From NCBI GenBank assembly GCA_008931825.1, contig QXVZ01011499.1, positions 1 to 40,780 on the forward strand: DNA of 40,780 nucleotides, in the 5' to 3' direction. The position numbers were made by a program, and so were the translations under genes. The DNA comes from Phallusia fumigata. Taxonomy: Eukaryota > Chordata > Ascidiacea > Phlebobranchia > Ascidiidae. The notes under the pieces are model-generated. The model worked only from the letters and a program-made list of their open reading frames with translations, made no database searches and was not told the DNA's origin. Every line of letters begins with the position of its first letter. Within the stretch, counting starts at the first letter, position 1. Below, in pieces: positions 21,345 to 31,350 of the stretch.

Positions 21345-22374
21345 CTGCACAGAAAAGAAATATATTTGTTTTTCGACATAAAAATGACAGGAACAAGTTA
21401 AGCGAGCAAACAGGGTGAAGTCTAAACAGCAATACAAGAAACTGAGGCAACAGTTTTTAATAGTTGGCTTGGCTGCACGCGCTATCAACACAACTTTCTT
21501 AGCATTGTTTGTTATGATTTAGTTTCATGAACTGCCCGAAGCAACTTTTCGGTCACTGCTTTAACTATACGTGTACGTGTTACCACAACCGAGCAGGTAG
21601 GTTAGACGGACTTGCATTCAGTGACCGGGCTGTCGTTCGGGATCGAAAGGTCGGTCATCGCAATTTGGGTGATGGTAAGTTGGATCAGAGTCTATTCAAA
21701 GAAAGAGACGCGCAAGCTTTCGACAAAACGCCGTTCGGCAGTGGGCGCAATCAAGCAAAAGGCGAGGGGGTGTAATAAGGGGGACATTTTAATTTGCTAC
21801 GACCATTGCACCTTCAAAAGTGACCGGTTTGATGTGCTTTGTAGAAAAATATTGTGTGCTTTGTGAAAAAAAAACGTTTTTTCGTAAAAACGTTACATGA
21901 TGCTTTGACAAAAATGCTACTTTGCTTTGTTCGGATGAAATCGCCGCCGGCGGGGCTTCGACGCTCATTTCTATTGCGTATCCGTACTAATGGAAAACGA
22001 CCCGTTAAAGACCTGTTCCATTATCGTCATGGTCGGGGATTGGTACAGTTTGGGGTGAACGCATGCGCGATTACGCTTAGGCAAAGGCGGACAGTAATTT
22101 TTCTATTTCTAAAAGGTTAATATTGCGCAGCGTATATGCGTTTTGCCCAATACGTATTATGAGGCTGGAGGTGCACAAAGGCTACCTAAATAATTTGTTT
22201 CTCGAGCGAGGGAATTCACCGACGCAGGGTTGTTTAGCTGCAAGAAAGAGAAGGAAGGACGCAAGGAAAAGTCAAGGAAAAATAGGAAACAGAATCAACA
22301 CCAATGATAATATTGTCAAGGTCAAACCAATCAAAAAAATTTAACCAGGCAGAGGTCAAGTATAAAAACAATAC

Positions 22375-22553
22375 CTCATTCAGTTAAGCTTCATCGGAAT
22401 CCATGCTATCATCAGTCTCACAGACTCAGTATGCTTACATTCGGTTACTTCGCTCATCCCAATGTTGTAAACCGTTATGTGTTCAACCCAGAGAGCCAGT
22501 TGACCGTAGGCTTCTCCAAATGTCCAATTACCAAGCGAACTGATTAGGTTTGT
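22375..22553 (-). mobile_element. RNase H-derived exon-like fragment with stop
   Basis: Same architecture as 21163-21344: acceptor TCTATGCAG|ACAAACC, donor ATGAG|GTATTG. The reading is LALWVEHITVYNIGMSEVTE, decayed, with a stop codon near the end. The upstream non-coding sequence is also paralogous. Confidence 0.6.
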
Positions 22554-23040
22554 CTGCATAGAGAAGAAATATATTTGTTTCTTTCAATGTCCCAACGCTA
22601 TAAATATGTGAATAAAACTGAAGCAACATATTCCAAACAGTTGGCCCGTATTGCACGCGCTCCAAGCCAATGTTTGCAGCAACACAATTTGCTTGGCATC
22701 AGTTTGTCACGATTTGCACAACTAGGTTAAACCAACCTTTCAGGTCACTACTCCTTATTGACCTCTGGACACAATGAGTTAAAATTTTTCGGTAAAAACT
22801 TAACGCAAGTGGTCGGAGTACAAACCCTTGTTGCATCCCTACTAGAATTTGGATTACAATTATTATCAAAAAATAAAAGAGCTTCATCCCTAATGCAGCG
22901 ACTAACTGCAGCCTGTAAGTGAAGGTCTTAAGCAGACTTGGGTACATGTGGCTTGTTGGTAAGAATATTTCAGATCGCTATAGATATCCGACATTCAAAA
23001 AGTCACAAAAGCTCAAACTAAATCTAATAAGATCTGGTAA

Positions 23041-23090
23041 GATCTGGGGAAGTTGACAGACAAATATTTTGACACGGATCAATAAAAAAT
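23041..23090 (+). repeat. Short fragment of the KYFDTDQS family
   Basis: The plus strand reads LGKLTDKYFDTDQ and then a stop. The same motif occurs at 26248-26454 (minus), 27786-27995 (plus) and 31351-31550 (plus). I do not recognise the protein. Confidence 0.45.
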
Positions 23091-23375
23091 CGCCGCCAAA
23101 TTTAAGGGCGCACAGAAAATGTTCTTCTGGTCTGCCGCATTTCAGGCTTTTCAAGCCCGCAAGATTTTTAACACGTTCTACCTTCCATTCAACCACTAAA
23201 AAAATATCTGTTGCAACAAAATAAGCAGACAAATTACGCAAATTTGCGTTGACTTGAGAGATGCTTTAAAATAAAAGTCGTTTGGATGTTGTGAGACCAG
23301 ATAACCGTATTGCTCCGATCTAATTAAGACAAATCACATAAACAAGGCGAACTTGGTTTGATAACTCAACAGTAC

Positions 23376-23510
23376 CTCAGTTTAAGTCGGTGCACTGTCA
23401 TTCAAGTGCTTTCCTCCCGGAATGTGGCTCACCTTGAAGTTGTATGCTGTCAGGTGTTCCTCCCAGAGCGCATTCATTGTAAAGTTCCGAAAATCGCTTT
23501 CTCTATGAAA
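23376..23510 (-). mobile_element. RNase H-derived fragment
   Basis: The minus strand reads ALWEEHLTAYNFKVSHIPGG followed by KHLN, then degenerates to a stop. The donor-like TGAG|GTACTG is kept at the same relative place as in the other copies. No clear acceptor. Confidence 0.6.
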
Positions 23511-25056
23511 CAAATTTTTGTGTGTAATGGTTTGTATGCTCGCTGAAAAAGCGCTCACAAAAGAAAAACATTGTTTAAATTACCCAGCGATCTTATAACT
23601 GCTGGCAGCAACAACCCCCCTTTTCGTGTACCGTGAGCCATTATCACAATAATTACATACGGATGTGTATTAAACACAGTGCTTTGCATTGAAGGTGTGG
23701 TTTGAGTGCGTTTTGCCACATACCGTTGCGCTATTTCGACTTCCTCGTTGTTTAAGTGCTATTATGTCGCCCTTCAGACGTTTCACATTTTTGAGGCCTG
23801 CTGGGTAACTGATTGGTGCAAAAAAAAGAGTTTTAGAACACAGTTTCAGATACCTAGATGAAAAGATTTGTACTTCTTGCACCAAACTTGTAAGAAACAT
23901 TAGGTAACATTGTCTACATCCGTACTTAAATAAATAAACATTCGTAGTTTTAGATCATTGACAATGAACCCACATTTAAACTTGATCGTTAAATACCTAT
24001 TTTGGAAGTTTTTGATGTGAAAATGTCACAGATATCGTTTGGGAGGTTTGTTGGAATTCAGGTCGTTCAACCAGCGCCTGCGCTGGTCGTACAGCTGCAC
24101 AACTTATATTCAAAATGTCTGTAAGATGAAAGGGTATGCTATTAAAATTCCACACGTCGCATTTTTGTAGCAATCAGTTTACTAAAGTTTGCTACTCATC
24201 GGATTCCTGACTTCATTCATGTGCAAGTAAACATTAACGTAAGGTTTGTAGCAAAACTTACAGCTAAATCCACAACTAACAAAATAGTCGAATGCCATCA
24301 ACTGAAACAAAGTTTTGTCAGGTAACTCATATTCTATTTATTCGTAATCAACAAGGCTAACTGGGACAAAGAGAAATGAGAAATCAAACGCTCCGATGTC
24401 ATGTTGTTTTAATTCGACAATTTGCAAACACATTTGTAGGGCTAGCAGGGCAGTCGTTGGGTATTAATCTAAGAGACAGAAACACGCCACAGTAACTCCC
24501 ATTCACTAACAGTGAAACCACCTGGGCTACAAACTGGTAATGAAATCAAGTGAAGAATTTAACATGAGTAACTTTTTGGCTTATTAGGACAAGTATGGGC
24601 CTCAACTTGAGGACAAAAAGTTAGTTCAGTAATTGTGGTCTGTACTGAAAATATGAATGATATTTTTCTAATTGCGCAATCGACAACGGAAGCAGGGAGA
24701 ACCAAAATTCCTATTTTAAAAATTTACAAGAACTAACGTCATACGATTCCAGTCATATAATGCCCTGACGATTTCATATCTTTCAAAAGTTTCTAAACTT
24801 CAAAGTGTCCTGCAACCCAATTGACTTTCATTTCGTTAAAAGCTGTGGAACCGAATGCTTCTTTTTAAAAACCAGTTTGAAGGCTTTCCAGCTACGTAAA
24901 CGCTATTTTCTGTTGACACGTATCAAGTCACCTGTTGCCACAAAGCCGACGCCGCCTTGACTCGATCTGCTTCACCTTTGTTGATACCAACGCTCACCGA
25001 ACATAGCGACTGACGCACTTTCAAGAATTCGAAATCATAAATAGCTAGGACGCCGG
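23511..25056. other. Non-coding stretch, nothing recognised
   Basis: No exon or known element seen. A perfect 8-bp inverted repeat with a 2-base loop (ACCAGCGC CT GCGCTGGT) sits at 24070-24087. Confidence 0.45.
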
Positions 25057-25545
25057 ATTATTTACAGCTGGTTTGATGTGTTAACTCCAATAAATTATGT
25101 TTTTGAGCCGCAAAACTTTCAAATTCGTTTCAAAGTTTTCATTACTTTGAAATAATTAAACCGATGTTAGTTGGTATGACGAAGCGTATGAGACATGTAT
25201 AGGTAAATAAATCAACCAGACATTATAGAAAAACCTCATTTGTACACAATAAACTAAACAACAAATATTAACTTTTATCAAGTTGCAGCCATTCATAACA
25301 CACTCAAACAAACCCCTGGCCCCTTAACTTTCAGATTGGAACAGTTTAGTGAAACAACATCACAAAAAACTTATGGAGCCCACATAAAAACTATTTTATG
25401 CTGCCTTTAACAGGTATTTCAGTCCAGAACAGCGACAAAAATTTGTATACTCTGACACCTTGCTTCAACATGCATTAAATTAAATTAGCAAATGAAACAA
25501 TTCAAAACCTGATAGTTTCCAACAGCGAAACAAGCTACATCAAGT
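25057..25545. repeat. Third, diverged partial copy of the tandem segmental duplication
   Basis: Aligns in order with 28190-28600 and 31740-32165: shared landmarks are the TTTGA.GTG..AA.TCCAAT.AATTAT start, ACAACAAATATTAACTTTTAT, AAGTTGCAG.CATT and AACTTTCAGATTG. It is clearly older than the two tandem copies. Confidence 0.75.
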
Positions 25546-26247
25546 TTACGGAACTAAAATGCTTGAAAGGCATCAAACATATAACAACGGAGAAAAGGCG
25601 TTTTGGTGTACGTGACAAGACGAAGGGGTGGCAGACACATTGCTGGTCGGCACCAGACCGTACAACGTCCGGGTCAGGAAAAGTCTCACGCGAACAGACA
25701 GAACGATCAACAGTGAAACAGCGCGTTGTAACTAAAAATCGTATTGCGATGAGTTTTCACTAAAGCACCGAAAATTAGTGCATAGTATCTGTTTAAAAGT
25801 TCTCTCAATATCGTTCGAAAACGAACGAACCCTCTTGCACTAAAAGGAACTTCATTTAACGAACCCAAGTACATGCTCATCATCAACCTAAACTAATTCG
25901 AACATCCTAAGACTATTTTGGCGGCGTTCTATGTGGTGTTAAAACGACAAATATGGCATTTTGAAAACTTTAACTTCATCCACAAATTGAAAAGGAAAAG
26001 GTAGATGAACGTGAAGCGAAAATCGAGTTGTCTATTCAAGACTTGCCACGTTGTAGGAAAGAAAATAGTTGTTAGGATTGGAAATCGTTTAACAGCACTG
26101 AGGCGTGAAAGGTAAAGTCACGGACCTAGGGCATTGTAAACCTGGCGGACGTGCAAGGACCAAACCACGGCAGAATCGGGGAAAAATTCTCGTGCGTCGT
26201 TAAGTTTGAAGGGAAAAGGGCGCGTCTGATTGAAATATCTTTTAGAT
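25546..26247. other. Non-coding stretch, nothing recognised
   Basis: An open frame at 25563-25763 (plus) is rich in basic and polar residues but matches nothing I know and has no repeat or splice context. The rest is AT-rich and featureless. Confidence 0.4.
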
Positions 26248-26454
26248 CTATTGTTTTACCGTGATCGGATTGAAATCGCTTTGAACATATTTAAAGTTTT
26301 TTGTAGTTATTTGGTTTTCTGCTTTCGTTATTTGGAAACCTTGTCGCAAAACCTCAACCACTTTTGCGCTAAACGAAGCAATTTGATCGTCACGTAAAGA
26401 TCTAGGCGTGTTTGATTGGTCTGTATTGAAATATTTGTCTGTGAACATCCTCAA
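26248..26454 (-). pseudogene. KYFNTDQS-family fragment, unknown
   Basis: An open stretch of 68 codons begins RMFTDKYFNTDQSNTPRSL and continues with a DDQIASFSAKVVEVLRQGF segment. It is homologous to the plus-strand reading at 27786-27995 (LAKKYFDVDKSSRPRPSLDQ). Because one such copy lies directly after an RNase H tail at 27.7 kb, it may be retroelement-derived. Confidence 0.45.
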
Positions 26455-26639
26455 ATCATTTTGGATTTCAAAAGTTTGACTTTTTAAATGTCAGATATCC
26501 ATATAGATGTCAAAATGTTCTTTCAAACAAGTCAAGCTTCTGCTTGAGAGCTTAACTTGACCGCTGCAGTCAGCTGCTGCATTAGAAATAAAGCTCATTT
26601 GTTTGGTGGCATTGATCCAAACCAATGCTATTAAGTTTA

Positions 26640-27090
26640 GTGCGTCTGGAATAACGTCGCTGCTTTGACCAAGTCATGTAAGGCTAAATTGACTGAAGTA
26701 ATTCGTGACAAACTGATGCCAAGAAAGTTGTGCAGTTGCAAACACTGATTTGGTAGCGCGTGCAATCAAACCAACTATTCAGAAACTGTCTAATGGTGTC
26801 GTATGCGCTTGACCCTGTTTATTCGCATAATTTGTTCACATCTTTATTGCGTCGAGGTTTTGCAAAAACAAGTATATTTCCTAATTAAAAGCAGCGTTAC
26901 CAGAGAACTTCTATGCAGTAAATATATATTGCATCAGTATACTTCATCTTTATTTGCTGACTATGGTAAACTTTACAGGAAATCGTAATGTGTGCTCTGG
27001 GTAGAACACCTGGCGACATATGACTTGGAGATGAGCTATATGCCGGGAGCGATGCACTTGAAGAGTCGGGGAGAGACGAAATTCAGCAAG
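26640..27090 (+). mobile_element. RNase H-derived fragment plus homologous flank, inverted relative to the 21-23 kb copies
   Basis: The plus strand at about 27000-27060 reads LWVEHLATYDLEMSYMPG, with acceptor-like TTTACAG ending at 26978. Upstream bases 26690-26780 (GACAAACTGATGCCAAGAAA, GCGCGTGCAATC) match in inverted orientation the flanks at about 22625-22720 and 21440-21500. So a unit larger than the coding piece was copied. Confidence 0.6.
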
Positions 27091-27559
27091 AATTTTAACA
27101 CTAAAACGGTCATAAACTTTACATGTGGCGGTAAACGACTTTTAGCTAAATGCTTACCTCATAATACCCAGCAAAGGTAAGCAAAACGTGGTTGGGACCG
27201 GCTTTTGCAAAGTTACCAAAACAATTTTTAATCCGAAATTTGAATTGCTTGGCGTCTTATTATTTACTTAACAGAAAAACAAATGAAAACGAATTAAATA
27301 CATTGTGTTATGGAATGAGTTGAGTATATTTCGCTTGGTAAAAGAAAACATAGCGACACAGTAGCCCAAAGTCGATCACCAGGCCGGAAATAGCTGCGCA
27401 ACGTTAGAAAGTTACGAGGCGCAAAAAGGTTGCGGACACAATTGGTGGGTCGAGGTTGAACGCGCTGCAGCTACACCGTCATGATTAAGCGAAATATAAA
27501 AGCTTTCATTGTTTCTTCATGCTAACTGACATCCAAAAAGTCTAAAACGATACAACAAC

Positions 27560-27780
27560 GTGCGCTTTGGAATGAACACCTGGTCTCCTTTATGTTTCCA
27601 CTTCCTGTTTTTTACGGTCTGATGCCGACCAATGCGGGCGTTACCCCGCTGTCTCTGCCCGCACACGGCTAATGCATTTTCTCACATTTACGAGAGCAGT
27701 TAGACTTGCCGGGAGTAAATGACTCGAATGCAGACGCACTGAAACGAGGAAGAACTGAAGGCAAAGAATCTCGTAAACGG
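27560..27780 (+). mobile_element. RNase H-derived fragment, split by about 95 bp
   Basis: ALWNEHLVS at 27560-27590 and LPGVNDSNADALKRG at about 27703-27750 are the two halves of the same RNase H tail motif, separated by unrelated sequence. The reading runs directly into the KYFDVDKSS segment at 27786. Confidence 0.55.
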
Positions 27781-27785
27781 ATTAA

Positions 27786-30700
27786 TTTGAGGAATTTGGC
27801 GAAGAAATATTTTGACGTTGATAAATCAAGCAGGCCTAGACCTTCACTTGATCAAATTATTTGCTTATCGCAAAATTGTCGAGGTGTTTACTACAACGTC
27901 CAACATAATATAAAACGCCAAGTAAGAAACTGCGAAAACCAAAACCATATGTGGATTAGATCAAAACACAGTTTCCTTGAAAACAGGATTCATATAACAA
28001 CAAAAACTTGAAAAATACAAATTGACACTTACTTAACAAGCCACGTCTTTCGACATGTGCTTTTTGACAGCACGAAGATCGTTAAAAACCCGCTTTAGGT
28101 GTGCAAAGTCATGCTTCGCACGTGACTGGTAATATACACGACTTACGTCACTTAATGCTGTGTGGACTTTGCAGTTGGTTTGACGTGGTAAATCCAATCA
28201 ATTATGGGTCGATAAATTTTTAAATTTGTTTTAAAGTTTTCACCAAAAATTGAAAATAAGCGAACCAGTAATGGTTGATATCATCAGACAGCTATAGGCA
28301 AATGAAACAACCAGATATTATAGACAAACATCACTTGAATAAATTAAATTAAATAACAAATATTAACTTTTATTAAGTTGCAGTCATTATTAATACACCT
28401 GAAAATAAGCACGGTACATAACTTTCAGATTGAAGTTTTGTGAAACAAGATCAGATATAAACTTACAACCACAAAATACTTTTGTATGCTGCCATTAACC
28501 GTTATTTTCACAATCCTGCACAACGTCAAAGCACTACTAAGTTTTGAACACTCAGACACTTTGGTTTAATCTGTTTCAATATAATTAAGAAATGGAAAAA
28601 ACTCAAAACATGAAAGTCGGTTTCCATAGCTGCCATTCACAAATATTTTTTCGCCACAAAACATTCTCGGGCATTTGTTTACCACACTAGCTTGCATTAC
28701 AATATAAAGCCGACATTCACATACAAGCAGAGCAGCTGAGCACGAAACAAGGTGTAACAACTGTTTTATAAACCTGATTTAGCGGCAAAGCTAAAAAACT
28801 GAATGAATTAAAATGATAAAACGCTAAAGCGAAACGCCGAAGTGGATAAACAGAAAAAGACAGAGAAAACTTTGTAGCACGAGTTTGTACAGACATTATC
28901 ATTGTTGTTGCGTTGCTATAACTATCTCAGCCCGTTACCACGTCGTAGAACGAAAGATAATCGGTTACCTTCGGTAAATTTTAAAGTAATTATCGGCAAA
29001 ATATGTGATCCAACCAAAGATTTAAATTGAACACACCACTGTAGCGACTTCAATCAAAATAAAACGTCGGGTAAACTCTTTGTTTTCACGGGAATTATAC
29101 CCGAGACCCTCCACGTATGAATCCCAATCAAGTTCTTATGTCTGTTTGTTGATCGAGCGCCTGGGACCATTTGCTCGCCGTGTTTGCCTTGATCTTGAAC
29201 ATACGAGTGCAGTAGTATTGCGCTTTACTGCCATCAAGCGGCAAACTTGTATGCAAATGAGGCCACAGCTCGTGGTTGGCGATGCGACGACGGTATTAAA
29301 AGCTCGCCAATAATTCTTTATTTTTGCTATTGCTAAATTTTGTTGTTTGACAACTTTCAAATATATAAGCTAAAATACAACAATGTTTTGACCAAACAGC
29401 AAATATATTCTGAATTTCAAAGCCTCAATGTTAGTGTGGTCTGTAGACCGTGACAAACGCAGTGATCCGTTAAATCAGCTGATGCGATAAATCCATCGCC
29501 AACTTTAATCAGTAAATTGGATTGTTATTACATTGATTTTATTACATTATTTACATGGTAAAACTTGGGAGTAAAGGTTTGTTGAGAAATGATTGCCAAA
29601 ATCTTTTGCACTGGTTGAGTGAACCAGCACTGATCTACCAGCATTGATGCTTGTTGTCCCACTAAAACAACTGACAGCAGTTATTGTACCTTTGGGGCTA
29701 TGTGTGAATATACTAGTTACTTTGTTTCAGTAATCACAGAGTTAATGGTAATCAGGATTTTCAGGTTAAATAATCATGTGTAGCAACTTGATTTAACTGC
29801 AGTTGCACAAGACAAGAACTCAGAACTGTTGCGTTCGTGTCTGCTGGAGACAAGTCGCGGAATAAGCGGGTCATGTGAAAATATATTTTTGAGGCAAAAT
29901 CTAATACGTACATACTTTTTCTTTTATGAGATTTTTTTAGTAGAACAGGCAAAATAGATAAGGTAAAGCCCCTTCTTGCCCCTGCGCGCCGGCTCCCATG
30001 CCCCGAACTAGACTTGCTGTTTGGTCAAACGCCATACTGAGCTCAGCATCAATCTATTAAATAAATAAACTGTTGCGTTCGTATCTGCTTGAGTCCACTT
30101 TGACCACATTTAGTGGAACATGTAAAAACCTCTGTATTTGCTTAATTATCAAAAGTAGTAAAAATGGTTACCTAATTTCGGCGTAAGGATTTTTACATTT
30201 TCCTCATGTTAGATAAACTAATACTGCCTTAAAAACTTCTGTGAAAATATTCTGCTTTGACACGTAACGCATTGAAACAAGGGTGTTACAGCAAAATCTT
30301 CAGCAGCACTTCAAGCAAAATCACAACAGTTTAAAACAACTAGTAAAAGCTATTAGGCCAACGATCAATCAAAACAGAACAAAAATAAAAACAAACTTAC
30401 CAATTCGTTTCAATCTTGGGTGTGCAATCAGTTGTCAAGCTTAATAGATTAACTCCAATATACAAAGACAAAATGAACAAATTCTTAACATCACACAGCA
30501 GCAGCCCACACGCTGACACAGTTTCAAACGTAACTCGACACAAACTTTGAAAACCGGCACCAAAATGAGCCGTTTCAATTACTTAATAAGACCCGGGGCA
30601 AAAAGCTTGTTTGGAACACCAGAAATCGGATGGTAAACGGTCTTATCACGACAAAACGTATCTGTGATTGGATTGAGGATGCCAATTGGAAAACTGATCT

Positions 30701-31245
30701 TTAGCAACATAAAAATCAGTAAAAGAAACTAACGTAAGAACATGTGGCGCAGAACGGACGTGTAACCTGTAAAAGTTACAAATCACAGTAAGTCAGAACT
30801 GCGAAAGGCTTAAGAATTAGCATTTTCATTTAGCAGGGCGTGAGAAAAATCTAGCCTGCGGTGGGATTCGAACCCACGACAGGAGCCTATTCGGGGGGAT
30901 TGGCCTCTGCCAACTGAGCTACGTTGACTTGGAGGTAAGCCAGAGGTTTAAATCGGTTTAACGTCTCGACTGGCGAAGTGCGATTCATGTATGAGTGTGC
31001 CGTTATCATTATCCTGTATAAAACCTTCAAGGCAGATCCCAGTACCAAACATAGGCATGTATATGAAATTATGCGTAAAATCATGTCAGCATATCTTTTA
31101 TACCTCTACAACATTTATTACAATTGAATGTTTAGGGAAATTACAGCGTGTAACTTTCCATTTGTTTTACAACAGTTCTGGAATGACAATGTTGCAAAGC
31201 TGCAGGAAATGCAAAAACAAAATGTTTAAAAGCTGTAAAGTTTCT
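27786..31245. repeat. Tandem segmental duplication, copy A (3.46 kb)
   Basis: Colinear with copy B (31351-34337); sampled stretches look roughly 93-95 % identical. Copy A has about 494 bp (28672-29165) that B lacks. It starts in the KYFDVDKSS segment, contains one 58-bp-satellite-like unit (about 28070-28115) and ends just after a tRNA-like element. Conserved small frames, such as minus 29761-29952, differ between copies by amino-acid changes and show no sign of selection. Confidence 0.9.
30854..30928 (-). pseudogene. tRNA-like element (SINE-type or tRNA pseudogene), copy 1
   Basis: The minus strand contains TAGCTCAGTTGG (A box) and GTGGGTTCGAATCCCAC (a perfect T arm with B box). The D stem has a mismatch, the acceptor stem has several, and no proper anticodon arm forms. 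A functional tRNA is unlikely; a tRNA-derived SINE or pseudogene fits better. It lies in duplication copy A. Confidence 0.6.
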
Positions 31246-31350
31246 CTTAGTAAATAGTAAATAAACTGCAGCGTGAATTAAAACTCTTGCGGTTACACTT
31301 GACTTGTGGAGAATTTCAGATCTCTAATAAAATCTCAAACCTTTCACCAT

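Noticed and set aside
24070-24087. Perfect 8-bp inverted repeat as a regulatory hairpin
   Set aside because: Too short and isolated; expected by chance in a window of this size.
29761-29952. Conserved 63-codon gene in both duplication copies
   Set aside because: Its conservation follows from recent duplication of the whole 3 kb; the few differences change amino acids, and there is no motif or splice context.
30854-30928. Functional tRNA gene
   Set aside because: The T arm is good, but the acceptor stem and anticodon arm do not pair, and a second copy has lost its A box.
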